DNA from: Halobacillus litoralis
GTDB lineage: Bacteria; Bacillota; Bacilli; Bacillales; Halobacillaceae
NCBI RefSeq assembly: GCF_020171725.1
Contig: NZ_JAIVAJ010000002.1
Location: 62,001-126,000 of the forward strand
DNA length: 64,000 bases
Direction of reading: 5' to 3'
A program made the translations under genes and the position numbers. The notes beneath the pieces are model-generated. The model was not told the DNA's origin, searched no databases, and saw only the letters and a list, made by a program, of their open reading frames with translations. Below, one piece after another: positions 29,205-37,674 of this stretch; the stretch's first letter is position 1, and each line of letters begins with the position of its first letter.

Positions 29205-29978
29205 ATGAATATTTTTGTTCTACTTAAAAGAACGTTCGATACAGAAGAGAAGATTGGAATCAATAATGGCAGAATTGAGGATGATGGTGCGGAATACATC
29301 ATCAATCCTTATGACGAGTATGCTGTAGAAGAAGCCATCAACCTGCGTGATGAACACGGTGGAGAAGTCACAGTTGTGACGATCGGAGAAGAAGACGCCG
29401 AGAAGCAGCTGCGTACAGCACTGGCAATGGGTGCAGATAAAGCGGTATTGATCAACACAGAGGATGATCTGGAGGAGGGAGACCAGTTTACAACGGTCAA
29501 AATCCTAGAGGCGTTCTTTGAGGATAAGGAAGCGGATATCATCTTAGCAGGGAATGTTGCCATTGATGAAGCCAGTGGCCAAGTAGGTCCACGCCTGGCT
29601 GAGCGTCTTGACATGTCCTGTGTGACAACGATTACGAAAATCGAGATTGACGGAAGCACAGCAAACATCGAGCGGGATGTAGAAGGGGACGTTGAGAAAG
29701 TCGAAACGTCACTTCCATTGCTTGTCACGTGTCAGCAGGGTCTGAACGAACCACGTTATCCATCTCTTCCAGGAATTATGAAAGCGAAGAAAAAACCTCT
29801 TGAAGAGCTGGAAATTGATGATTTGGATTTAGATGAAGACGATGTAGAGCCGAAAACGAAGACAACTGAAATCTTCCTGCCTCCTGAAAAACAAGCAGGG
29901 AAAGTGCTTGAAGGGGAAACAGACGAGCAAGTGAAAGAACTAGTCTCTCTACTAAAAACAGAAGCTAAAGTCCTGTAA
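29205..29978 (+). CDS. etfB: Electron transfer flavoprotein beta subunit
   Basis: 257 aa with the ETF-beta AMP-binding fold (FVLLKRTFDTEEKI, LAGNVAIDEASGQVGPRLAERL, CQQGLNEPRYPSLPGIMKAKKKPL). It carries electrons from acyl-CoA dehydrogenases toward the quinone pool, with EtfA. AGGAGGG before ATG 29205; etfA starts 26 bp after the stop. Confidence 0.96.
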   Translation: MNIFVLLKRTFDTEEKIGINNGRIEDDGAEYIINPYDEYAVEEAINLRDEHGGEVTVVTIGEEDAEKQLRTALAMGADKAVLINTEDDLEEGDQFTTVKILEAFFEDKEADIILAGNVAIDEASGQVGPRLAERLDMSCVTTITKIEIDGSTANIERDVEGDVEKVETSLPLLVTCQQGLNEPRYPSLPGIMKAKKKPLEELEIDDLDLDEDDVEPKTKTTEIFLPPEKQAGKVLEGETDEQVKELVSLLKTEAKVL

Positions 29979-30004
29979 ATCGAAAAGGGGAAAGGAGAAA
30001 CGAT

Positions 30005-30985
30005 ATGAGTAAAAAAGTGTTGGTTATTGGAGAAGCAAGAGAAGGGTCATTACGTAACGTAACGTTTGAAGCAATTGCAGCTGCGAACCTTGTCAGTGAT
30101 GGAGGAGAAGTAGTGGGTGTACTTTGCGGGGACGGTGACTTAAGTGCGCTCGGTCAAGAAATGGTCTACCACGGAGCGGAGAAGGTCATCACAATTTCAA
30201 ACTCAGAATTGAAAACGTATACATCTGATGGGTACAGCCAAGCCATCATGGAAGTCATAAACGACGAATCCCCTGAAGGAATCATTATGGGGCACACAGC
30301 GATCGGGAAAGATTTAACTCCGAAGCTTGCGAGCCGCCTTGAATCTGGATTGATTTCGGATGCAACAGAAGTAGTTGTAGAAGGTGGAAACATCGTATTC
30401 ACGCGTCCGATCTACTCTGGTAAAGCCTTTGAGAAAAAGGAGATAACAGATGGTCTTGTTTTTGCTACGATCCGCCCAAACAACATTCCAGCTCTTGAGC
30501 GTAACGATGCGTTGACAGGTCAAGTAACAGAGAAGGACGTATCGATTACAAACATCCGTACAATCATTAAAGATGTCATCCGCAAATCATCTGATGGTAT
30601 CGACCTTTCTGAGGCGAAGGTGATCATCGCCGGCGGACGCGGAGTGAAGAGTGCGGAAGGGTTTGAGCCACTGACTGAACTTGCCGATGTGCTCGGTGGA
30701 ACAGTCGGTGCTTCCCGAGGAGCGTGTGATGCAGGATATTGTGACTACTCCCTTCAAATCGGACAGACGGGTAAAGTCGTTACACCAGACCTCTATATAG
30801 CTTGCGGGATTTCCGGAGCAATCCAGCACCTTGCCGGAATGTCGAACTCTAAAGTAATCGTTGCAATCAATAAAGATCCAGAAGCCAACATATTCAACGT
30901 AGCGGATTATGGAATTGTCGGGGACTTGTTCGATGTGGTACCGAAGCTGATCGAAGAAATTAAAGAAATGAAAGTCAATGCCTAA
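30005..30985 (+). CDS. etfA: Electron transfer flavoprotein alpha subunit
   Basis: 326 aa. The C-terminal FAD-binding domain carries AGGRGVKSAEGFEPLTELADVLGG in outline, then GASRGACDAGY, QIGQTGKVVTPDLYIACGISGAIQH and NKDPEANIFNVADYGIVGD. It binds FAD and pairs with EtfB. AAAGGAGAAACG precedes the ATG. Last gene of the fad/etf cluster. Confidence 0.97.
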   Translation: MSKKVLVIGEAREGSLRNVTFEAIAAANLVSDGGEVVGVLCGDGDLSALGQEMVYHGAEKVITISNSELKTYTSDGYSQAIMEVINDESPEGIIMGHTAIGKDLTPKLASRLESGLISDATEVVVEGGNIVFTRPIYSGKAFEKKEITDGLVFATIRPNNIPALERNDALTGQVTEKDVSITNIRTIIKDVIRKSSDGIDLSEAKVIIAGGRGVKSAEGFEPLTELADVLGGTVGASRGACDAGYCDYSLQIGQTGKVVTPDLYIACGISGAIQHLAGMSNSKVIVAINKDPEANIFNVADYGIVGDLFDVVPKLIEEIKEMKVNA

Positions 30986-30997
30986 ATTTTCACCTGA

Positions 30998-31034
30998 AAA
31001 GCCGAGCCAATGATTTGGCATCGGCTTTCTTACA
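30998..31034 (+). terminator. Terminator after etfA
   Basis: Stem AAAGCCGAGCCAA with TTGGCATCGGCTTT, interrupted by a small internal mismatch, then a short T-rich stretch. Confidence 0.78.
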
Positions 31035-31064
31035 TGTTTTAATGGGGTATAAACAAATTGTTAG

Positions 31065-31090
31065 TCACTAAAAATAGATAGTGATATACT
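31065..31090 (+). promoter_or_regulatory. trxA promoter with overlapping inverted repeat
   Basis: The probable -10 is TATACT (31085-31090). The expected -35 position (31062-31067, TAGTCA) is poor. Between them lies a perfect inverted repeat TCACTA-N8-TAGTGA (31065-31084). A weak -35 suits activator-dependent transcription; the repeat could bind a regulator. Both are inferences. Confidence 0.5.
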
Positions 31091-31122
31091 CTAATCAAGT
31101 TAGTTTGAGGAGGAAATAATTA

Positions 31123-31437
31123 ATGGCTATTGTTAAAGCTACAGATCAGAACTTTACTGAAGAGACTAATGACGGTCTTGTACTTGCGGACTTTTGGGCG
31201 CCATGGTGCGGACCTTGTAAAATGATCGCTCCAGTTCTTGAGGAATTGGATGATGAAATGAGCGATCAAGTTAAAATCGTGAAACTTGACGTTGACGAAA
31301 ACCAGGAAACAGCAGGTAAGTTCGGTGTAATGAGTATTCCGACACTTCTTCTTTTCAAAGATGGTAAAGTCGTAGATCAAGTAATCGGCTTCCAACCAAA
31401 AGAAGCACTTGCTGAATTGATTACAAAACATTCCTAA
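31123..31437 (+). CDS. trxA: Thioredoxin
   Basis: 104 aa with the redox motif [10 protein letters not shown] (Cys near residues 29 and 32), the buried Asp near residue 23, and the cis-Pro in [10 protein letters not shown] general cytosolic disulfide reductase, reduced by TrxB (not in the window). GAGGAGG precedes the ATG. Monocistronic: own promoter and terminator. Confidence 0.98.
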   Translation: MAIVKATDQNFTEETNDGLVLADFWAPWCGPCKMIAPVLEELDDEMSDQVKIVKLDVDENQETAGKFGVMSIPTLLLFKDGKVVDQVIGFQPKEALAELITKHS

Positions 31438-31445
31438 TAAGGATT

Positions 31446-31481
31446 GAACCGCGCTGCTTAATCGCAGCGCGGTTTTTTTTA
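31446..31481 (+). terminator. Terminator after trxA
   Basis: An 11-bp perfect stem AACCGCGCTGC/GCAGCGCGGTT, 6-nt loop, eight Ts. Confidence 0.93.
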
Positions 31482-31584
31482 TTCTCAATGGAGCACCCTG
31501 GGAAAGGCGAATGGCTGTTCTGTGTGTAGAAAATGTGATATTTTTGAATAAAGAAATCTTCTCACGTAACGGAGTTGATCCATA

Positions 31585-33384
31585 GTGAATGATAATATAA
31601 AAGAAAAGTTAGCCGTATTGCCGGACCAACCCGGCTGTTACTTAATGAAGGATAAACACGGAACCGTCATCTATGTCGGAAAGTCGAAAGTGCTAAAGAA
31701 CCGGGTACGGTCTTATTTTACTGGTGCTCATGACGGGAAGACCCAACGTTTGGTCCGGGAAATTGTGGACTTCGAATACATTGTCACCACTTCTGAAATC
31801 GAAGCCCTCATCCTGGAGATGAACTTAATCAAGAAGTACGACCCGAAGTATAACGTTCTGCTTAAGGATGATAAGACGTATCCTTATTTGAAGGTTACCG
31901 GAGAGCGTCATCCGAGACTAATCGTTACAAGGAACGTAAAGAAAGATAAGGGCAAATACTTCGGTCCTTATCCAAACGTGATCGCAGCACGTGAGACGAA
32001 GAAACTTCTCGACCGGTTGTATCCTTTGAGAAAGTGTAACACGATGCCGGACCGTGTATGTTTGTACTATCATATGCACCAATGTCTCGGTCCCTGTGAA
32101 TACACCGTAACTAAAGAAACCAATCAGGAAATCGTCCAGAGCATCACTTCGTTCCTGAATGGGGGACATGCTGAGATTAAGAAGGATTTAAAGGGGAAAA
32201 TGTACGAAGCATCAGAAGAACTCGACTTCGAGCGGGCAAAAGAATTGCGTGACCAGATCGAACATATAGAATCGGTGATGGAACAGCAAAAAATGACGAT
32301 GAATGACCGGGTGGACAGGGACATATTCGGTTACTCTTATGATAAAGGCTGGATGTGTGTCCAAGTATTCTTCGTCCGTCAAGGGAAGCTGATCGAACGC
32401 GATGTATCTTTATTCCCATTCTTTGATGACCCTGAAGAAACATTCTTGAGCTATATCGGCCGGTTCTATCTCCATCAGAACCACCCTTATCCTAAGCAGG
32501 TACTGGTGCCTGTTGCCACGAACGTAGAGGCATTGGAAGAAATCATCGATCCTAAGGTGATGATTCCGATGAGAGGCCGTAAGAAAGAGCTTGTCGAGCT
32601 TGCCATGAAAAATGCGCAAATCGCCTTAGAAGAGAAGTTTGCTCTAATCGAGCGGGATGAGGAGCGGACGATTAAAGCGGTGGAAACGCTCGGAGAACAC
32701 TTGAACATTGAAACACCTCACCGTATCGAGGCATTTGATAACTCGAATATCCAGGGAGCGGATCCTGTTTCGGCCATGGTCGTGTTCATTGATGGTAAGC
32801 CGAATAAAAAAGAGTACAGGAAATATAAAATCAGAGACGTCGAAGGCCCGGATGATTACGAGACGATGCGTGAAGTCGTAAGACGACGCTATAAACGTGT
32901 GTTAAAAGAAGATCTGCCGTTGCCAGACCTCATCGTCGTTGACGGTGGTAAAGGCCAAATGTCAGCGGCTCAGGACGTATTAGAGAATGAACTGGGTATT
33001 GATGTGCCGTTGTGCGGCCTTGCGAAAGACGACAAGCACAAGACCAGTGAATTGTTGTATGGAGACCCGCCTTCTGTGATCGACCTGAACAGACAGTCCC
33101 AGGAGTTCTATCTCGTCCAGCGGATCCAGGATGAAGTCCACAGATTTGCGATCTCCTTCCACAGACAGCTGAGAGGGAAAGGGGCGATTCAATCCGAACT
33201 GGATGGTATTCCAGGTGTCGGTCAGAAACGCCGGCGTCTGCTCTTGCGCCATTTCAAATCCGTTACGGAGATCAAGCAGGCAGATCTTGCAGATATTACG
33301 AAGCTCGGGATTCCAGAGCCTGTCGCTCAAACGATCCTCGTTCAATTAAATGAAGAAAAAGAAGAAGAGCCAGTGGATGAGTAA
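31585..33384 (+). CDS. uvrC: UvrABC excinuclease subunit C
   Basis: 599 aa. The N-terminal GIY-YIG nuclease starts at [22 protein letters not shown] and makes the 3' incision. A UVR domain (about residue 200, [19 protein letters not shown]) binds UvrB; the RNase H-like domain ([30 protein letters not shown]) makes the 5' cut; a C-terminal helix-hairpin-helix pair ([16 protein letters not shown]) closes it. GTG start 31585 with GGAG upstream. Confidence 0.97.
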   Translation: MNDNIKEKLAVLPDQPGCYLMKDKHGTVIYVGKSKVLKNRVRSYFTGAHDGKTQRLVREIVDFEYIVTTSEIEALILEMNLIKKYDPKYNVLLKDDKTYPYLKVTGERHPRLIVTRNVKKDKGKYFGPYPNVIAARETKKLLDRLYPLRKCNTMPDRVCLYYHMHQCLGPCEYTVTKETNQEIVQSITSFLNGGHAEIKKDLKGKMYEASEELDFERAKELRDQIEHIESVMEQQKMTMNDRVDRDIFGYSYDKGWMCVQVFFVRQGKLIERDVSLFPFFDDPEETFLSYIGRFYLHQNHPYPKQVLVPVATNVEALEEIIDPKVMIPMRGRKKELVELAMKNAQIALEEKFALIERDEERTIKAVETLGEHLNIETPHRIEAFDNSNIQGADPVSAMVVFIDGKPNKKEYRKYKIRDVEGPDDYETMREVVRRRYKRVLKEDLPLPDLIVVDGGKGQMSAAQDVLENELGIDVPLCGLAKDDKHKTSELLYGDPPSVIDLNRQSQEFYLVQRIQDEVHRFAISFHRQLRGKGAIQSELDGIPGVGQKRRRLLLRHFKSVTEIKQADLADITKLGIPEPVAQTILVQLNEEKEEEPVDE

Positions 33385-33399
33385 TCCCTGGCTCTTCGT
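33362..33399 (+). terminator. Bidirectional terminator at the uvrC end
   Basis: GAAGAGCCAG (33364-33373) pairs with CTGGCTCTTC (33388-33397) across the uvrC stop codon. uvrC and yslB converge here. Confidence 0.7.
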
Positions 33400-33834
33400 T
33401 TACGCTTTTATCGCTTTCAGTTCGATGTAATGTTCTTTTTTATTTGCTTCCTCAAAACATTCGTATGTATCCCCTGTTGTTTGACCGAGTGTTTCGGCCA
33501 GGAAGCCTGATTCCAATTTGAAATCGACTTGGTACAGGCTCTGCTGTAGTCGTTTTTCGATAAGGTGTCCGGACAAGTGGAAGATCATTTCACTCTTTTT
33601 TTCTTTGATCAAGCTCAAATCTCCCCAGCCCATATATTGAAAGAATTCATATAGATCTTCTAATTGGTGGAGCTCAGTTTGTCTGGCGATGTTTTTTCCC
33701 ATTAGATAAAGCAGGTAGGGGGCATCCTTCCCGAGGAAATCCGGCAGTGTATAGTATCGCAGGATGTCGAAGCCGGCGCCTGTCCCCACTAGTGATGAAA
33801 TATTCTCTGTTGTCAGTTTGTTTGCAGCGTTCAT
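33400..33834 (-). CDS. yslB: YslB-like DUF2507 protein
   Basis: 144 aa, soluble, with GTGAGFDILRYYTLPDFLG near the start and a C-terminal ESGFLAETLGQTTGDTYECFEE segment. This fits the DUF2507/V4R-like family of YslB, found between uvrC and sdhC in bacilli. Function unknown. On the reverse strand AGAAAGGAATGAGTG precedes the ATG at 33834. Confidence 0.85.
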   Translation of the reverse strand: MNAANKLTTENISSLVGTGAGFDILRYYTLPDFLGKDAPYLLYLMGKNIARQTELHQLEDLYEFFQYMGWGDLSLIKEKKSEMIFHLSGHLIEKRLQQSLYQVDFKLESGFLAETLGQTTGDTYECFEEANKKEHYIELKAIKA

Positions 33835-33957
33835 ACACTCATTCCTTTCTCCCTTTCCCCATTATCTCTCGAAACCCTAAGGTGTGCAATCATTATGAGA
33901 GATTTATAAGAAGGTGTAATATTTCTGTCAAAACGTGCAATTTATATCCCGGCTTTC

Positions 33958-33986
33958 TTGACGCTCCTACTGGATAGAAGTACAAT
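33958..33986 (+). promoter_or_regulatory. Sigma-A promoter of sdhCAB
   Basis: TTGACG (33958-33963), 17-bp spacer, TACAAT (33981-33986). The predicted leader to sdhC is about 140 nt and contains a GAGGGG/T-rich stretch near 34034-34060 and AAAAGCGCTTAA at 34067-34078. In B. subtilis sdh mRNA is controlled by the FsrA small RNA; a similar target is possible but not shown. Confidence 0.75.
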
Positions 33987-34132
33987 AAATATGTCACAAA
34001 TTGTGTGTTCATCAGACGAAGGTCAAAAAAAGAGGGGATTTTCTTTTTTATTTTTTACAGCGTTATAAAAGCGCTTAACTGTCTGAAAAATGCACCAATT
34101 GAAAAGAGTTATACATTTTGAGGGGGGTAAAC

Positions 34133-34747
34133 ATGGCGGGAACGCGCGGGTATGTTAACAGAAGATTACATTCATTACTAGGAGTCATTCCAATTGGGAT
34201 CTTTTTGATCCAGCACTTGACTGTGAACTATTTTGCAACACGTGGTCCAGAAGCGTTTAACGCGGCAGCTCACTTTATGGAGAGTCTACCGTATCGTTAC
34301 GTTCTGGAAATATTCATCATTTTCTTACCACTACTATTCCATTCAATCTATGGAGTTTATATTGCATTCACGGCCAAAAACAACCTTTCGAACTTCAGTT
34401 ACTTCAGAAACTGGATGTTTATGTTCCAACGTATTACCGGAATCGTTACATTGATTTTCATTGCATGGCACGTGTGGGAAACACGAATTGCTGTCGGATT
34501 CTTCGGTGAGGAACTGAATTATCAGTTAATGGAAGGAATACTTACGAACCCGTTCTTCTTCTGGTTCTATCTAATTGGAGTCGTTTCAACAACGTTCCAC
34601 TTCTCCAATGGCTTGTGGTCTTTCTTTGTAAGCTGGGGAATTACAGTATCACCTCGCTCACAGAAGATTATGACGTACGCAAGCATCATTATTTTCGTTG
34701 CCATCTCTTACGTTGGTGTTCGAACTTTGATCACATTTGCTTACTGA
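34133..34747 (+). CDS. sdhC: Succinate dehydrogenase cytochrome b558 subunit
   Basis: 204 aa with five transmembrane helices. It starts MAGTRGYVNRRLHSLLGVIPIGIFLIQHL in outline; the His residues near 28, about 70, about 113 and about 155 are positioned like the di-haem ligands of the B. subtilis protein. It anchors SdhAB and passes electrons to menaquinone. ATG 34133 has GGGGGG upstream at 34122-34127; the TTG at 34118 is less likely. Confidence 0.95.
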   Translation: MAGTRGYVNRRLHSLLGVIPIGIFLIQHLTVNYFATRGPEAFNAAAHFMESLPYRYVLEIFIIFLPLLFHSIYGVYIAFTAKNNLSNFSYFRNWMFMFQRITGIVTLIFIAWHVWETRIAVGFFGEELNYQLMEGILTNPFFFWFYLIGVVSTTFHFSNGLWSFFVSWGITVSPRSQKIMTYASIIIFVAISYVGVRTLITFAY

Positions 34748-34810
34748 ATGTAAAGCAACTCATATCATAACAAACGTAGATATATCGTAATTAGGGAGTG
34801 AGCTTCAATC

Positions 34811-36562
34811 ATGTCGAATAAAAATATTGTAGTTGTCGGCGGCGGCTTGGCCGGTTTGATGGCAACTATTAAAGCAGCAGAACAAGGGGTTCACGTTGAT
34901 CTGCTTTCTATTGTGCCTGTTAAACGTTCTCACTCTGTATGTGCGCAAGGCGGCATTAACGGAGCGGTAAACACGAAGGGGGAGGGGGACTCTCCTTGGG
35001 AACACTTTGATGATACGGTCTATGGTGGGGACTTCCTTGCCAACCAACCTCCTGTAAAAGCGATGTGTGAGGCCGCACCTGGTATCATTCACCTGCTTGA
35101 CCGTATGGGAGTTATGTTCAACCGTACGCCAGAAGGACTGCTTGATTTCCGCCGCTTCGGTGGAACCCAGCACCACCGTACAGCCTTCGCCGGTGCAACG
35201 ACTGGTCAACAGCTGTTGTATGCTTTGGACGAGCAGGTTCGTCGTCACGAAGTCAACGGTCTTGTAACAAAATATGAAAACTGGGAATTCTTATCCGCGA
35301 TCGTGGATGAGAAGGGTGTTGGCCGAGGCGTTGTCGGTCAGAACTTGAGTACCCATGAAATCAAAGGATTCCCTGCTGACGCTGTGATTATGGCAACGGG
35401 TGGACCAGGAATCATCTTTGGTAAATCCACGAACTCCGTCATCAATACAGGTTCTGCAGCAGGTGCTTTGTATCAGCAAGGCGTCCGTTATGCGAACGGT
35501 GAATTCATTCAGATTCACCCGACAGCGATCCCAGGGGATGACAAACTGCGTCTCATGAGTGAATCCGCACGTGGTGAAGGTGGACGCGTTTGGACATATA
35601 AAGACGGCGAGCCTTGGTACTTCCTTGAAGAGAAATATCCGGCTTACGGAAACCTTGTTCCGCGTGACATCGCAACACGTGAGATCTTCGATGTCTGCGT
35701 AAACCAAAAACTCGGCATCAACGGCGAGAATATGGTGTACTTAGACCTTTCTCACAAAGATCCAAAAGAGCTTGATGTCAAGCTTGGCGGAATCATTGAG
35801 ATCTACGAGAAGTTCGTTGGGGACGACCCTCGTAAAGTACCGATGAAGATCTTCCCGGCTGTTCACTATTCAATGGGCGGCATGTGGGTTGATTATGATC
35901 AGATGACACATATCCCAGGTATCTTTGCGGCCGGAGAATGTGATTATACACAGCACGGAGGAAACCGTCTGGGAGCGAACTCCCTTCTATCCTCTATCTA
36001 TGGAGGAATGGTTGCAGGACCGAACGCCGTGAAATACATTTCAGGTCTGGATGAGCTTGCTGATGACCTTACTTCTACGCTGTTTGAAGAAAAAGTACAA
36101 GAAGAACAAGCGAAGTTCGATGAAATTATGAAAATGGATGGCGAAGAGAACGCGTACCAGATTCATAAAGAACTTGGTGAGTGGATGACAGATAACGTGA
36201 CGGTTGTCCGTGAGAACGAGAAGCTTAAGAAGACAGATGAGAAGATTCTTGAATTGATGGACCGTTATCAGCGTATCAACATTAACGATACATCCCGCTG
36301 GAGCAACCAGGGAGCTATGTTTACGCGTCAGTTGTGGAACATGCTTCAATTGGCCCGTGTCATCACTCAGGGAGCTCTTAACCGTAACGAAAGCCGCGGT
36401 GCCCACTACAAGCCGGAATTCCCGGATCGTAACGACGAAGAGTGGCTGAAGACGACTGTCGCCACTTATGATAAAGAGAACAATAAGCCAGTCTTTACGT
36501 ACGAAGATGTTGATACTTCTCTCATCGAGCCACGGAAACGTGACTACTCGAAAAGTAAATAA
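34811..36562 (+). CDS. sdhA: Succinate dehydrogenase flavoprotein subunit
   Basis: 583 aa. FAD-binding VVVGGGLAGLMA at the N-terminus, the HSVCAQGGINGA motif carrying the FAD-linking His, HPTAIPG, the catalytic Arg region SESARGEGGRV, HYSMGGMWVD and GGNRLGANSLLSSIYGG. It oxidises succinate to fumarate. GGAGTGAGC precedes the ATG. Confidence 0.98.
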   Translation: MSNKNIVVVGGGLAGLMATIKAAEQGVHVDLLSIVPVKRSHSVCAQGGINGAVNTKGEGDSPWEHFDDTVYGGDFLANQPPVKAMCEAAPGIIHLLDRMGVMFNRTPEGLLDFRRFGGTQHHRTAFAGATTGQQLLYALDEQVRRHEVNGLVTKYENWEFLSAIVDEKGVGRGVVGQNLSTHEIKGFPADAVIMATGGPGIIFGKSTNSVINTGSAAGALYQQGVRYANGEFIQIHPTAIPGDDKLRLMSESARGEGGRVWTYKDGEPWYFLEEKYPAYGNLVPRDIATREIFDVCVNQKLGINGENMVYLDLSHKDPKELDVKLGGIIEIYEKFVGDDPRKVPMKIFPAVHYSMGGMWVDYDQMTHIPGIFAAGECDYTQHGGNRLGANSLLSSIYGGMVAGPNAVKYISGLDELADDLTSTLFEEKVQEEQAKFDEIMKMDGEENAYQIHKELGEWMTDNVTVVRENEKLKKTDEKILELMDRYQRININDTSRWSNQGAMFTRQLWNMLQLARVITQGALNRNESRGAHYKPEFPDRNDEEWLKTTVATYDKENNKPVFTYEDVDTSLIEPRKRDYSKSK

Positions 36563-36577
36563 AGGAGGTCGTTGATG

Positions 36578-37342
36578 ATGAGCGAAAACAAAACGATAAC
36601 GTTTATTATTACACGTCAAGACCACCCGGATCAGGATGCTTACGAAGAAACGTTTGAAATTCCTTACCGTGAAAATATGAACGTCATTTCTGCACTGATG
36701 GAAATCCGTCGTAACCCTGTAAATGCAAACGGAGATAAAACGACTCCGGTTTACTGGGATATGGGATGTCTCGAGGAAGTGTGCGGGGCGTGTTCCATGG
36801 TCATTAACGGAACACCAAGACAGTCCTGTACGGCTCTTGTTGATCAGCTTGAACAGCCGATTCGTCTTGCTCCGATGACCACGTTCCCGGTCAATCGTGA
36901 CTTAGCTGTTGACCGAAGCCGCATGTTTGATTCACTGAAGAAAGTGAAAGCATGGGTTCCGATTGATGGAACGTACGATCTTGGACCAGGACCTCGTATG
37001 CCGGAAAGTAAGCGTCAGTGGGCATATGAACTATCGAAATGTATGACATGTGGTGTCTGTCTCGAAGCTTGTCCGAACGTAAACAGCAAATCGGACTTCA
37101 TCGGTCCAGCTCCACTATCTCAAGTCCGCTTGTTCAATTCTCACCCTACAGGTGCTTTGAACAAGAGTGAAAGACTTCAGACCATTATGGATGAAGAAGG
37201 ACTTATGGGATGCGGAAACTCGCAGAACTGTGTCCAATCCTGTCCGAAAGGAATTCCACTTACGACCTCGATCGCTGCACTTAACCGAGATACAGCGATC
37301 GAATCGTTCAAGAGCTTCTTCGGTAGTGACCAGCGCATCTAA
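36578..37342 (+). CDS. sdhB: Succinate dehydrogenase iron-sulfur subunit
   Basis: 254 aa. The [2Fe-2S] ligands lie in CLEEVCGACSMVINGTPRQSC (residues about 62-82, one residue over the quoting limit so shown only in pieces: CLEEVCGAC and PRQSC). The other clusters use CMTCGVCLEACP and CGNSQNCVQSCPKGIP. ATG 36578 is favoured: GGAGG (36564-36568) lies 9 nt upstream and MSENKTITFIITRQD matches homologues. Confidence 0.96.
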   Translation: MSENKTITFIITRQDHPDQDAYEETFEIPYRENMNVISALMEIRRNPVNANGDKTTPVYWDMGCLEEVCGACSMVINGTPRQSCTALVDQLEQPIRLAPMTTFPVNRDLAVDRSRMFDSLKKVKAWVPIDGTYDLGPGPRMPESKRQWAYELSKCMTCGVCLEACPNVNSKSDFIGPAPLSQVRLFNSHPTGALNKSERLQTIMDEEGLMGCGNSQNCVQSCPKGIPLTTSIAALNRDTAIESFKSFFGSDQRI

Positions 37343-37356
37343 AGTATAAGAGCTTA

Positions 37357-37403
37357 CAAACCACGGCTTCTCTTTATGTTATAGGAGAGCCGTGGTTTTT
37401 TGT
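37357..37403 (+). terminator. Terminator after sdhB
   Basis: AACCACGGCTTCTC pairs with GGAGAGCCGTGGTT around a loop of about 11 nt, followed by six Ts. Confidence 0.88.
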
Positions 37404-37611
37404 GGGCAAATATTGTTGTTTTTTTTGGAGGCAAATTGACTTTTAGTGTCTGCACGTGTTGAGTCGAAACAAACATAAGTCCTATGCCGTGATTTTGTAT
37501 ACCTAGAAAACATGTAAAAAATTGTTCACCTGGAATGAAATCTTTGATATGGTGATTAATTGTGTGAAGAATATGTATGGGTTCATAAAGGAACTCCTCG
37601 ATCCATAGGGG

Positions 37612-37639
37612 TTGCCGGCAATGACATGAGTAGTATAAT
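37612..37639 (+). promoter_or_regulatory. Promoter of the ComP/ComA-like operon
   Basis: TTGCCG (37612-37617), 16-bp spacer, TATAAT (37634-37639), 35 bp before the kinase ATG. The 200 bp between the sdhB terminator and this promoter hold no credible gene; the only short frames (for example a 19-codon one at 37550) lack a ribosome site. Confidence 0.65.
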
Positions 37640-37674
37640 AAATATGATTGTTATTTTTAATTAGGGTGAATGAT

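Noticed and set aside
34066..34080. Possible catabolite-response element (AAAAGCGCTTAA) before sdhC
   Set aside because: At least three mismatches to the cre consensus; the palindrome is short and may be chance.
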